A stretch of DNA of 64,000 bases from NCBI RefSeq assembly GCF_000024925.1, contig NC_013521.1, positions 3,658,001-3,722,000 on the forward strand, read 5' to 3'. This document shows positions 52,931-62,104 of this stretch, one piece after another. The first letter of the stretch is position 1. Every line of letters starts with the position of its first letter. The DNA is from Sanguibacter keddieii DSM 10542 (GTDB lineage: Bacteria > Actinomycetota > Actinomycetes > Actinomycetales > Cellulomonadaceae). The position numbers were made by a program, and so were the translations under genes. The notes beneath the pieces were generated by a model. The model worked only from the letters and a program-made list of their open reading frames with translations. It was not told the origin of the DNA and did no database searches.

Positions 52931-53049
52931 GGTCGCCTGGCCGAGACCACGGGGTCGCAGGCCGGCGGACTAGGTCCCCTGGTCTCGTCGTGGTCTGATG
53001 CCGTTGCTCGTGCCGGGTCTGGTGCCGCTGCTCGCGTCGTGCGACGCGC

Positions 53050-54480
<1,431 letters not shown>

Positions 54481-55437
54481 CTAGTGGGGTTCGTGGCCGC
54501 CCCGGGCTCGTGTCCGCGGTCCGGCAGCGGCGCTGGCCGCACGTCCGGGTACGGGGCCCGGCCTGAGACCAGGCGTCGGGTGGGCGACGGCGCGCACCGG
54601 AGCGGGGGCGGCCGAGGTGGCGCTCGTCAGCCCGGCGATCAGCCCCCGTACGGTCGTCCCGAGGATCTCGGGGAACCTGTCGAGGTCCACGACGGTCTTG
54701 GGGCAGGTCTCGCAGCGGTTGATGTGCCGGATGTACCGCTGCTCGGCGAGCTCGCTGAGCATGGTCGCGTCGTAGGCGTCGACACGGAGGGTGAGCCAGG
54801 CACAGGTGTCCGGTGTGGTCGGGTCGGCGACGATCTCGGCGATCCACTCCGAGCGCAGGCGGCTCGTCGCGTTGTTCAGCCCGAGCACGAGCTCGTCAGG
54901 ATCACGCCCCAGGACGACCCCGAGCGTCTCCGGAGCGACGGGCTCGACCTGGGAGTACCAGAGCACGGTCTGGTAGGACCCGCGCAGCCGACGGAACGCC
55001 CGCAGCACCGCAGGCTCCGCGGGCGCGGTCCCCCGCACGCTCCCGGCCTCGAGCCTGAGCGTGCTGTAGAGGTAGAGGAGGAACGGTGCGACGGGGTCCT
55101 GGTCGCTCGCGATCTCGCGGAGCATCCGCGCGAAGGTCCTGTTGACGAGGTCCTCGACCTCGTCGGCGTCTGCGCCCTCGAGCCGTGCACCGTGCGCTCC
55201 GTGGTCGTGGGCGGTGGCGGAGTGCCGGACCGCGAGCGCCCGCGCGAGGTCGGCGTGCCGTCTCCACAGGACGAGCGACGCGTCGACGTCCCCCTGACGG
55301 ACACGTTCGACGAGCAGCGGGTCGGCTGTCTTCGCGATCCCCTCGGAGGCCGCGCGCTCGGGACCACGAGGCAGGACCGGGTCAGCCGACGACGCGGTGA
55401 GGGCGGCGGGCACGGTCGGGTCTTCTGCTCTGCCCAC
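54481..55437 (-). CDS. Sigma-70-like factor with C-terminal zinc-finger (HxxxCxxC)
   Basis: The 318-residue protein has a sigma region 2-like stretch (DPLLVERVRQGDVDASLVLWRRHADLARALAVRH, DEVEDLVNRTFARMLREI, LLYLYSTLRLEAGS) and a region 4-like stretch (LRAFRRLRGSYQTVLWYSQVEPVAPETLGVVLGRDPDELVLGLNNATSRLRSEWI). Then follows HINRCETCPK, the HxxxCxxC pattern of anti-sigma zinc fingers, and a Pro/Ala tail. So the factor carries its own zinc-finger part. Its target promoters are unknown. The GTG at 55437 has GGAGAGGAGGG just upstream. It lies after the Tad pilus genes on the same strand. Confidence 0.75.
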   Translation of the reverse strand: MGRAEDPTVPAALTASSADPVLPRGPERAASEGIAKTADPLLVERVRQGDVDASLVLWRRHADLARALAVRHSATAHDHGAHGARLEGADADEVEDLVNRTFARMLREIASDQDPVAPFLLYLYSTLRLEAGSVRGTAPAEPAVLRAFRRLRGSYQTVLWYSQVEPVAPETLGVVLGRDPDELVLGLNNATSRLRSEWIAEIVADPTTPDTCAWLTLRVDAYDATMLSELAEQRYIRHINRCETCPKTVVDLDRFPEILGTTVRGLIAGLTSATSAAPAPVRAVAHPTPGLRPGPVPGRAASAAAGPRTRARGGHEPH

Positions 55438-56165
55438 GGTCCCTCCTCTCCTGCGTACGCGTGTCGTGGCGCCTCGTGACCGGCGGGATCGCGCGGCTCG
55501 TCGAGAACAGTGTGCGCCCCGCTGCTGCCCAGCGGGGGGTGGTCCACGGATCCGTGGGCACAGATCGACACACAATGGGTGGTGCAGTACCTCTGGGGGC
55601 GGGTGAACCGTCGCCGTCTGCGTAGGTGACGGGTCGGCCGCTGTCCCGAGACCCGAGGTGCTGCTCGCCGTCCAGACCGCGCGGAGGCCGGACCGGCTCG
55701 GGCCGTAGCCACCGCGTCTTGGCCGAGACCGGTTCCCCGGCGGACCTCGACCGTGCAGGAGCGGTCCGGGTCGCACCCGCAGCGCACCAGCTGCGTCCCG
55801 TTGCGCTCCGCCACCCGCGTCGACCGCAGACAGGGGTCGCCGTCGCCCCGCTGGACGGCCGCGGCAGCCGCGAGCGCCGACAGGTCGGCAGCGGACTGCG
55901 CGGCCCCACGCGCGGCCACCACCCCGACGAGGGCAGCCACGACGAGGGTGAGCGCCGCGACCCCTCCGACGAGCCCGAGGACCAGGACGGTGCCGGCCCC
56001 TCGGTCCCCCGACACCGAGCGCCAGCGCCCACTGCTGGCTGCTGGGAGCCCCGGCATCTCTCGGGGCGGACGAGTCCCTCCGGGCGATCCGGTCGCCCGG
56101 TCAGATCCGTCACCGCGAGCGCCCTGCGCGCTCCCACCACCCGGGGCGCCTGGCTCCCGGATCAC
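54876..56165 (-). CDS. Rv3654c-like TadE/TadG pilus-assembly protein, 3' end uncertain
   Basis: The first 160 residues (56165 to about 55685) are a secretion-neighbourhood TadE-like protein: an N-terminal tail, then GDRGAGTVLVLGLVGGVAALTLVVAALVGVVAARGAAQSAADLSALAAAAAV (membrane helix about residues 58-85) and RVAERNGTQLVRCGCDPDRSCTVEVRR to VATARAGPA. Family members end about here, at 120-160 residues. In this frame no stop codon occurs until 54876, which would give 429 residues and overlap the sigma factor gene by 560 bp. A lost stop, a frameshift or a sequence error is likely. The GTG start overlaps the TadE stop (GTGA). Confidence 0.55.
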   Translation of the reverse strand: MIREPGAPGGGSAQGARGDGSDRATGSPGGTRPPREMPGLPAASSGRWRSVSGDRGAGTVLVLGLVGGVAALTLVVAALVGVVAARGAAQSAADLSALAAAAAVQRGDGDPCLRSTRVAERNGTQLVRCGCDPDRSCTVEVRRGTGLGQDAVATARAGPASARSGRRAAPRVSGQRPTRHLRRRRRFTRPQRYCTTHCVSICAHGSVDHPPLGSSGAHTVLDEPRDPAGHEAPRHAYAGEEGPWAEQKTRPCPPPSPRRRLTRSCLVVPSARPPRGSRRQPTRCSSNVSVRGTSTRRSSCGDGTPTSRGRSRSGTPPPPTTTERTVHGSRAQTPTRSRTSSTGPSRGCSARSRATRTPSHRSSSTSTARSGSRPGACGGPRPRSLRCCGRSVGCAGPTRPCSGTPRSSPSLRRRSGSSWGVILTSSCSG

Positions 56166-56641
56166 GGTGCACCCACCGCGGACTCGAGCCACGCCGTCGC
56201 GGTCGCCGTGACCCCGAGCGGGCCGGAGAACCAGCCGCCGGTGACGGAGGCGCGCACCGTCACCTTGACCCATACCCCCGACTCGTCGACGGTCGCTGTC
56301 GCCGACGGTCCTGCGACCCGGGTCACCACCTCGTCGACACGGGCCGGAGATTCCCCGGCTGACGCGACTCTCGCGCCGGCACGGGCGGCGTCGACCACCC
56401 GCACCTGCGCGGAGCCAGCGGCCACGACCACGACGAGGGCTGCGAGGACGAGGACGACGGCGGGCAGCGCCACGGCGAGCTCCGCCGTCACCGCTCCCCT
56501 GTCGCTGCGCCAGGCTCCCCTGTCGCCCTGCCGGCGTCTCCCAACCCAGCGGGCCTTACCCCTGTCGCCCGGGCCCTGGTGCCCAGCGGGCGGGGTCCCG
56601 CCCGAGGACAGGCGTCGTCGTGACCGTGGCCGCCGCACCAT
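56162..56641 (-). CDS. TadE-family pilus-assembly protein
   Basis: The 159-residue protein has a basic N-terminal tail (MVRRPRSRRRLSSG), then the TadE helix DRGAVTAELAVALPAVVLVLAALVVVVAAGSAQVRVVDAARAGARVASAG (about residues 50-95) with the Glu in TAELA that resembles the pilin processing region. The C-terminal part is a small beta domain. TadE proteins are minor pilins of the Flp/Tad system. The start is 4 bp after the pilin gene stop. The long arginine-rich tail before the helix is unusual; a later start would leave the helix intact but no ribosome site favours it. Confidence 0.85.
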   Translation of the reverse strand: MVRRPRSRRRLSSGGTPPAGHQGPGDRGKARWVGRRRQGDRGAWRSDRGAVTAELAVALPAVVLVLAALVVVVAAGSAQVRVVDAARAGARVASAGESPARVDEVVTRVAGPSATATVDESGVWVKVTVRASVTGGWFSGPLGVTATATAWLESAVGAP

Positions 56642-56645
56642 CGAC

Positions 56646-57128
56646 TCAGCCGTAGCTGAGAGCGGAGGTGACGAGCCCGGTGAGGAGCTCACGGACCGTC
56701 GCGCTCGTGAGGACGGCCACGAGCAGACCCGCGAAGCCCACGGCCGCGATCATCGCGATCGCGTACTCGGCGGTCGCCATCCCCGCGTCCTTCCCCGGGG
56801 CCACCACCGTCTCCCAACGTCGGCGCCCGGCTGCCGCGAGGCCGCCGCCCGCCGACCGCGGTGCACGGTCGACAGCACCGCAGGTGCAGCTCTCCGTGCA
56901 GTCGGCCGTCGTGCTGTGCGTCGCCGCGCCGTGAGCCGTGACGCCGCGAGTGACACCGCGGGTGGTGGCGCCGTGAGTCGTCACCCCGGGGGCCGTCACC
57001 CCGTGGGTCGTAGCGGTGCAGGTCCGCGCGGTACCGGTACTCGCGGCGTCTGTCCCTCCGTGTGCGGTGTCGCTGGTCTGTGCGGGGCGCGGCTGCGTGC
57101 CGGCCGCCGGGGTGGTCATGGTCGTCAT
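56646..57128 (-). CDS. DUF4244 (Flp pilin-like) protein with long Thr/His/Gly-rich N-terminus
   Basis: The last 50 residues (GMATAEYAIAMIAAVGFAGLLVAVLTSATVRELLTGLVTSALSYG) are the DUF4244 pilin-like domain with a Flp-type ATAEYAIA motif and one membrane helix. Before it lie about 105 residues rich in THG, VTAPG and TTRG repeats with four cysteines (in RTCTATT, DCTESCTC). DUF4244 proteins normally have a much shorter basic N-terminus. AGGAGAG lies 5 nt before the ATG at 57128, which supports the long form. An internal start would give a standard short pilin. It is the likely main subunit of the Tad pilus. Confidence 0.8.
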   Translation of the reverse strand: MTTMTTPAAGTQPRPAQTSDTAHGGTDAASTGTARTCTATTHGVTAPGVTTHGATTRGVTRGVTAHGAATHSTTADCTESCTCGAVDRAPRSAGGGLAAAGRRRWETVVAPGKDAGMATAEYAIAMIAAVGFAGLLVAVLTSATVRELLTGLVTSALSYG

Positions 57129-57290
57129 GGTGCTCTCCTGTCGTCTCGGGTCGGTCGGTGGTGGTGCTCGGTTGCGAGCTGCCCCCACCTTCGACCGCCC
57201 GGTCCCCTGACCGCTCGCGACCAGACGCCCGCTGTGGGCGGTGCCCGCCGCTCCTCCGCCTGTGGACAGCGAGGTCAGGTCCCACCGACG

Positions 57291-57881
57291 TCAGGTCCCA
57301 CCGACGAGACCGGACCCGAGCGCCACGACCACCGGGACGAGCCCCAGCAGGACGAAGGCCGGCAGGAGGCACAGGCCGAGCGGCAGCACCAGGCGCACCC
57401 CGAGCCGGGCGGCGGCCGTCCTGGCCCTCGTGCGGGCGTCGTGGGCGATGCGCTCGCGCGCGACCCGCAGCGCGTCCCTGGGCGGCGCCCCGTGCACCCA
57501 GGCGGGCCTCAGGGCCTCGGAGACCGGCCGCAGCCTCGCGGGTGCGCCCTCCCAGGCCGGTCCCCACCCCGCACCGAGCAGCAGCGCCGCGCCCGCCCGC
57601 TCGAGCGCCTCCCCGTCCTGCCCGCCGACCGAGCTCCCGACGGCACCGAGGGCTCTCGGGACGCCGGCACCCGCGCCGAGCGCGGCACCGAGGAGGTCGA
57701 GCACGACCGTGGGGTCCACGGCGGCGGCACCGAGGTCGTCCGCACCCGGCGGAGGCACGGACCCCACGTGCTGACGGCGGGTGGTGCGCGGCGTCCGGGG
57801 CCCTCGCCACGGCGCGGTCGCGCACCAGACGAGGATGCCTACGGCACCTCCGGTGACGACCGCACCGAGCACCGCTGTCAC
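57291..57881 (-). CDS. Type II secretion F-domain protein TadC
   Basis: The 196-residue membrane protein has an N-terminal helix (AVLGAVVTGGAVGILVWCATAP), a T2SSF domain (VDPTVVLDLLGAALGAGAGVPRALGAVG to ARTRARTAAARLGVRLVLPLGLCLLPAFVLLGLVPVVV). TadC and TadB form the inner-membrane platform of the pilus. The GTG start overlaps the tadB stop (GTGA). A gap of 162 bp without a recognisable gene separates it from the pilin gene; it could hold the pilin's own promoter. Confidence 0.88.
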   Translation of the reverse strand: MTAVLGAVVTGGAVGILVWCATAPWRGPRTPRTTRRQHVGSVPPPGADDLGAAAVDPTVVLDLLGAALGAGAGVPRALGAVGSSVGGQDGEALERAGAALLLGAGWGPAWEGAPARLRPVSEALRPAWVHGAPPRDALRVARERIAHDARTRARTAAARLGVRLVLPLGLCLLPAFVLLGLVPVVVALGSGLVGGT

Positions 57882-58597
57882 CCTGCCGGGTGGTCGCCGA
57901 CGGCCGCCTGGACGAGGCGACGTGTCCACCAGCGGCCGACCGCGAGCAGCAGTGCCCCGGTGACCGGTGCGAGGACTGCCGGACCACCACCGAGGAGCAG
58001 CTGCACCGGACCGGCCCCGAGGACCGTGGCGACGACGGCTCCGGCTGCCGGGAGCCACAGGAGCAGCCGGGCCGTCGACCGCGGGCTCGCGAGCGCGGTG
58101 TCCCGTTCCGCGGCGGACTCTGCGGCGGCGACGAGGGTGGCCACGATCGAGTCGAGCACCGGAGCGATCGGGGCGCCCACCTGCTGCGCGAGCCGGCAGG
58201 CCGCGACCACCGCCCGGGCCTGCGACGCGTCGGAGGTGAGGTGGAGGAGGTCGGCAGGCGTGGGGATCCCGTCCGGCCGGACCGTCACGCCGACGCCCGC
58301 CCACGCCCGGTCCGGCGGCATCCCGCTGCGCACCAGACCTGCGACCTGGGTGATGACCACCTGCACGTCCCGCGCCCCGACGACGCGGTCACCGCCGCCC
58401 GCCCTGCGCACGAGCCTCCCGAGCGGCCCCCGCGAGACCCCGAGCACGGCACCTCGCACCCGGGACGCAGCGCTGACCTGCCGCAGCTCCCGTGCCCGGC
58501 GAGGTCCCACCACCCCTGCGGCGACCACCACCCCAGCCGCCATGAGAGCCCCGGCGGCGACGGGCTCCGCGAGCGCCGCCCAGCCGCCCGCCGTCAC
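57878..58597 (-). CDS. Type II secretion F-domain protein TadB
   Basis: The 239-residue protein has an N-terminal helix (EPVAAGALMAAGVVVAAGVV), a cytoplasmic T2SSF domain (VQVVITQVAGLVRSGMPPDRAWAGVGV, LTSDASQARAVVAACRLAQQVGAPIAPVLDSIVATL) and two C-terminal helices. With TadC it makes the platform on which the TadA ATPase acts. The GTG start overlaps the tadA stop. Confidence 0.88.
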   Translation of the reverse strand: MTAGGWAALAEPVAAGALMAAGVVVAAGVVGPRRARELRQVSAASRVRGAVLGVSRGPLGRLVRRAGGGDRVVGARDVQVVITQVAGLVRSGMPPDRAWAGVGVTVRPDGIPTPADLLHLTSDASQARAVVAACRLAQQVGAPIAPVLDSIVATLVAAAESAAERDTALASPRSTARLLLWLPAAGAVVATVLGAGPVQLLLGGGPAVLAPVTGALLLAVGRWWTRRLVQAAVGDHPAG

Positions 58598-59784
58598 AGC
58601 CCGAGCCTGCGGGCGAGGTGCTCCCACCCGGCGTGCCGGTAGGGGGTGCCGTCGCCGTCCCAGGTGAGCGCGGGCCTAACCTCGAGGCGTCCGCCCTGGT
58701 CGCGGGTCACGACGGCGACCTCCTCCAGGTAGCGACGTGCCCGGGCCGTCTCCCCCGCGGCGGTCACCGACGGGCCTGGACGGCCCCGGCGCAGGTGCAG
58801 CACGGCGTCGAAGGCGCTCACGGCCTGCGCGACGAGGTCGGACGACGACATCCCGGCGAGCGCGGCGAGGGCCTCGAGACGGGCAGGGACGTCCCGGGCG
58901 GTGTTGGCGTGGATGGTCGCGCTGCCCCCGGCGTGGCCGGTGTTGAGCGCCGTGAGGACGTCTCGCACCTCCGCGCCGCGGCACTCCCCGAGGACGATGC
59001 GGTCCGGGCGCATGCGTAGCGCGGTCCGCACGAGGTCGGCGAGACCGACCCCACCGGTGCCCTCGACGTTGGCGTGGCGGGCAGTGAGGGGCACGACGTG
59101 CGGGTGCGTCGGGACGAGCTCCCTGGCCTCCTCGATGGTGACGATGCGCTCCGTGGGTGGGACGAGCGACAGCAGGGAGGCCAGCAGCGTGGTCTTCCCC
59201 GTCCCGGTCGCACCCGAGACCAGGTAGGACGCACGTCCCGCCACCAGGGCCTCGAGGACCGCGACCCACCCCGGTGGGACCGTCCCCGCCGCGGCGAGCT
59301 CGTCGAGGGTGAAGGCCTGGGAGCGCAGCGTCCGCAACGAGACGACGGCCCCCGCGGGGCACAGGGGCGCGAGGACGGCGTGCAGCCGGGTGCCGTCCGG
59401 CAGCCGCGCGTCGACCGTCGGGCTCGCGTCGTCGAGGCGCTGACCACCTGCGGCCGCGAGCCGCACGGCGAGCTCGCGGACGTCGTCGTCCGTGCCGAGG
59501 TCGACCGGTGCCCGGTCCAGCCCGGCGCCGCGGTCGACCCAGACCTCGGTGGGGCCGTTGACGAGCACGTCGGTGACCGCAGGGTCGTCGAGCAGCGCCT
59601 GGAGCGGCCCGGCACCGAACAGCTCGGCCCGGACCACACCGAGGAGCTCGTCGAGGGCGGTGCTGCCGAGCAGGACGTCCCCCGCCTCGAGGGCGTCGAC
59701 CACCTGGGCGCGGGTGGGGTGCGGCCCGCTGCCGGCGAGCCGGTCGCGGACCCCGTGCAGCAGCTCGCCGCCGGCGGGGCTCAT
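58594..59784 (-). CDS. Tad pilus/type II secretion ATPase TadA (CpaF-like)
   Basis: The 396-residue ATPase has the CpaF/TadA N-terminal domain (GAGPLQALLDDPAVTDVLVNGPTEVWVDRG), Walker A VSGATGTGKTTLLASLL (about residue 193), the Asp box TIEEARELV, Walker B RMRPDRIVLGECRGAEVRDVLTALNTGHAGGSATIHANT and the His box. It drives pilus assembly from the cytoplasmic side. The ATG overlaps the ssd stop (ATGA). Gene order ssd-tadA-tadB-tadC-pilin-tadE-tadG is that of the Rv3660c-Rv3654c block of mycobacteria. Confidence 0.94.
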   Translation of the reverse strand: MSPAGGELLHGVRDRLAGSGPHPTRAQVVDALEAGDVLLGSTALDELLGVVRAELFGAGPLQALLDDPAVTDVLVNGPTEVWVDRGAGLDRAPVDLGTDDDVRELAVRLAAAGGQRLDDASPTVDARLPDGTRLHAVLAPLCPAGAVVSLRTLRSQAFTLDELAAAGTVPPGWVAVLEALVAGRASYLVSGATGTGKTTLLASLLSLVPPTERIVTIEEARELVPTHPHVVPLTARHANVEGTGGVGLADLVRTALRMRPDRIVLGECRGAEVRDVLTALNTGHAGGSATIHANTARDVPARLEALAALAGMSSSDLVAQAVSAFDAVLHLRRGRPGPSVTAAGETARARRYLEEVAVVTRDQGGRLEVRPALTWDGDGTPYRHAGWEHLARRLGL

Positions 59785-60740
59785 CGGACGGTGGGCCGGG
59801 CGGTGGCGAGCGCGTGCAGGTGGGCGTCGAGCGTGGCCGCCACGCCGCCGAGCGAGGTGGCTCCCGCGGACCGGCCACGCCTGTCTCCGCGACGCGGCGG
59901 CAGGCGGACGACCGGACCGGCTCCTGCCTCGACGGCGGCCTCGAGGGAACGGTCGGTCACGAGCTCGCCCCAGAGCTCGAGCCCGGAGGCACTCGCGACG
60001 TCGTGCGGGAGCAGGCGGCCGACGGCCGGTCCGCGGCACACGATCCCGGTCGCAGGTGAGCCGTCGCCGTCGAGCCGGGCGCCGATCGACTGGGCTCCCG
60101 CGACCGACAGCGTGTCGCACCGGGCGACCACGACGACCGCGTGGCAGGTCCCGGCCTTCAGGACGACCCGGTCCGCCGGGAGGTCGAGGACCACGACGTC
60201 GCAGGCCTGCGCGAGGGCGCGCAGGACGTCCGGTTCGACCTCGTCGGGCCGGGGCAGCGCGCGGACGCGGTCGGTGCTCAGCACACGCGCACCGGACCAC
60301 TGCGGCAGCAGGTCGACCAGGCGGTCCGGGTCGACCTCGCCCCGCGCCTCGCTGAGGTCCGCCCAGCGCAGGCCCGGCTCCTCCTCGATGCCCAGGAGGA
60401 CGTCGACCCCTGCTCCCGTGTGGCGGCCGTCGACGAGGACCGTGCGCCGACCGGCTCGGACGGCAGCTGCGGCGAGAGCCGCCGCGAGGGTCGACGCCCC
60501 GGCCCCTCCGCGCGCCGCCACCACACCGACGACGACGGCTCCGCCCGGTGGTCGGTCGCCGGGTGGGAGACGGCTCTGCGGGAGGTCGCTCCGGCGACGC
60601 GTCATCTCGTCGACACCCGCCGCCAGGTGCAGGCCGGACGCAGCGTGCGTGCCCGGCCACGCGCGGGCAGTGCCAGGAGGTCCGTCGGGCAGGTCTCTCG
60701 CGGTGATCATGGGCCCACGGTCGTCGAGGAGCGCCCGCAC
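59781..60740 (-). CDS. Septum site determining-like/CpaE-like protein (Ssd)
   Basis: The 319-residue MinD/CpaE-type protein has a deviant P-loop VVAARGGAGASTLAAALAAAAVRAG in which the usual lysines of KGGxGKS are replaced (Ala-Ser in place of Lys-Ser), as in Ssd and CpaE relatives. Other segments are TVLVDGRHTGAGVDVLLGIE and DVVVLDLPADRV. It is thought to place the pilus or the septum. Start is uncertain: the GTG at 60740 gives this length, and an ATG at 60710 would drop 10 residues; neither has a clear ribosome site. It is divergent from the HAD gene. Confidence 0.85.
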   Translation of the reverse strand: MRALLDDRGPMITARDLPDGPPGTARAWPGTHAASGLHLAAGVDEMTRRRSDLPQSRLPPGDRPPGGAVVVGVVAARGGAGASTLAAALAAAAVRAGRRTVLVDGRHTGAGVDVLLGIEEEPGLRWADLSEARGEVDPDRLVDLLPQWSGARVLSTDRVRALPRPDEVEPDVLRALAQACDVVVLDLPADRVVLKAGTCHAVVVVARCDTLSVAGAQSIGARLDGDGSPATGIVCRGPAVGRLLPHDVASASGLELWGELVTDRSLEAAVEAGAGPVVRLPPRRGDRRGRSAGATSLGGVAATLDAHLHALATARPTVR

Positions 60741-60873
60741 GGCGAGGGACGAGGTCGCGGTCGGGGACGGTCGCGCCGGACCAGCAGCCTGTGGACGGCG
60801 AGTCTCGGCCGTCCGTCTGGCCGTGCGCCGGACCGAGCCCCGACCAGACCAGGGACGGATGCCTGCCGAGCGC

Positions 60874-60879
60874 TAGGCT
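60874..60879 (+). promoter_or_regulatory. -10 element TAGGCT of a probable leaderless mRNA
   Basis: TAGGCT ends 6 nt before the GTG at 60886, the same spacing as before 2959 and 63040. No ribosome binding site is present. Confidence 0.5.
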
Positions 60880-60885
60880 CGGCCT

Positions 60886-61713
60886 GTGACCTCTCCCTCC
60901 GCCCCGGACCGTCCTGTGCGACGTCCGGCGGGTCGGCGCACCGCGGCGTTCTTCGACCTCGACAAGACGATCATCGCGACGTCGTCGACTGCGGCGTTCT
61001 CCCGGCCGTTCCTCGCCGGAGGGCTGCTGTCCCGCGGCGCCGTGCTGCGTGCGGCCTACGCGCACTTCCTGTTCCTCGTGGGCAGCGCCGACGCGGACCA
61101 GACCGAGCGGATGCGCGCGCACCTGTCGTCCATGGTGACCGGCTGGCCGGTCGAGCAGGTCTCATCGATCGTGGCCGAGACCCTGCACGAGCTCATCGAC
61201 CCCTACGTGTACTCCGAGGCGGTCGAGCTCATCGCGCAGCACCGTGCCGCCGGTCGCGACGTGGTGGTCGTGTCTGCCTCGGGCGCCGAGCTCGTCGAGC
61301 CGATCGCCGCGATGCTCGGCGCCGACCACGCGGTCTCGACCCGCATGGAGGTCGTCGACGGTCGGTACACGGGTGGGATCGACTTCTACGCCTACGGGGA
61401 CAACAAGGCCGCGGAGATCTACCGGCTCGCCGCGGAGTACGGCTACGACCTCGACGGTTCCTACGCCTACTCCGACTCGATCACCGACGCCCCGATGCTC
61501 GACTCGGTCGGGCACGGTTTCGCCGTCAACCCTGACCGCACGCTGCGTCGCCTCGCCGCCGAGGAGGGCTGGGGCGTGCTCACCTTCAACCGGCCCGTCG
61601 CGCTCCGCCGGGCCATCTCCCCCCGTGCGTCGGTCGCCGCGGGAGCCGCGGTGCTGGTGGGGACCGGTGCCGCCCTCGTCCTCTGGCGCGCGCTGCGCCG
61701 ACGGGGCGCCTGA
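60886..61713 (+). CDS. HAD-IB family phosphatase (SerB-like) with C-terminal membrane helix
   Basis: The 275-residue protein has HAD motif I AAFFDLDKTIIATSS, motif II VVVVSASGAEL, motif III Lys in YGDNKAAEIY, and motif IV YSDSITDAPMLDSVG. The subclass IB HAD enzymes include phosphoserine phosphatases and lipid phosphate acyltransferase/phosphatases. A hydrophobic helix near the C-terminus (ASVAAGAAVLVGTGAALVLW) anchors it in the membrane, which favours a lipid-related substrate over free phosphoserine. The start at GTG 60886 suits a leaderless mRNA. Actinobacteria often have this gene beside the ssd/tad block. Confidence 0.9.
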   Translation: MTSPSAPDRPVRRPAGRRTAAFFDLDKTIIATSSTAAFSRPFLAGGLLSRGAVLRAAYAHFLFLVGSADADQTERMRAHLSSMVTGWPVEQVSSIVAETLHELIDPYVYSEAVELIAQHRAAGRDVVVVSASGAELVEPIAAMLGADHAVSTRMEVVDGRYTGGIDFYAYGDNKAAEIYRLAAEYGYDLDGSYAYSDSITDAPMLDSVGHGFAVNPDRTLRRLAAEEGWGVLTFNRPVALRRAISPRASVAAGAAVLVGTGAALVLWRALRRRGA

Positions 61714-61836
61714 GGGCCCGACACAGCCCGGCACGGATGTATACGACCCCCTTCACAGGCCCTCGCACAGGGAGTACAAAGGAAGAACAACAGCACAGGT
61801 GGACAGAACCCACGCGCGACCGGTCCCCGTGAGGAC

Positions 61837-61893
61837 ATGCTGACCAGGCTGGACCTGGAGCAGCAGCTACGAGAGTGCACGCCTGATACCTGA
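61837..61893 (+). CDS. Possible 18-residue leader peptide
   Basis: A short frame, MLTRLDLEQQLRECTPDT, starts just after GAGGAC and ends within the structured region that follows. Its stop lies 15 nt before the inner hairpin. Small leader peptides of this kind can couple translation to RNA folding. No coding proof is possible for such a short frame. Confidence 0.3.
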   Translation: MLTRLDLEQQLRECTPDT

Positions 61894-61950
61894 CCACCCG
61901 CGTCTGATCGACGGCGTCCCTCGTGAGAGGGGCGCCGTCGGTGCGTGCAC
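61875..61950 (+). ncRNA. Structured RNA candidate with nested stems between the HAD and DUF3800 genes
   Basis: GTGCACGC (61875-61882) pairs with GCGTGCAC (61943-61950), enclosing a 14-bp hairpin (61909-61922 with 61927-61940, one G-T wobble) with a GTGA loop. The strand is set by the flanking genes and could be either. The whole 391-bp gap 61714-62104 has no long gene; it holds this structure, the small frame above and promoter and hairpin candidates further right. I do not recognise a known RNA family. Confidence 0.4.
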
Positions 61951-61985
61951 CGGGCGGATCTTTGGCCCCTGCGCGGAGACCCCGC

Positions 61986-62014
61986 TTGCGCGACTCTCCC
62001 ATACCGGTTATCTT
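61986..62014 (+). promoter_or_regulatory. Promoter candidate for the DUF3800 gene
   Basis: TTGCGC (61986-61991) and TATCTT (62009-62014) are separated by 17 bp. Transcription would begin near 62021 and include the hairpin at 62061-62086 before the DUF3800 start codon. Confidence 0.4.
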
Positions 62015-62060
62015 GGACATCGGTAGCGACCTCTGAGACACGGGGCACGCGCCACTCCGG

Positions 62061-62086
62061 AGAACCCACGCCCAGGCGTGGGTTCT
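62061..62086 (+). promoter_or_regulatory. 12-bp hairpin in the 5' leader of the DUF3800 gene
   Basis: AGAACCCACGCC (62061-62072) and GGCGTGGGTTCT (62075-62086) are exact reverse complements. The stem ends 6 nt before the ribosome site GAGGGGAG. It may act as a terminator for upstream transcripts or control translation of the next gene. Confidence 0.55.
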
Positions 62087-62104
62087 TGCGTTGAGGGGAG
62101 ATGG

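Noticed and set aside
61837..61950. Signal recognition particle RNA, tRNA or tmRNA in the gap after the HAD gene
   Set aside because: The conserved SRP tip with GGAA/GCAGCC and the cloverleaf features are absent; only a generic nested stem can be seen.
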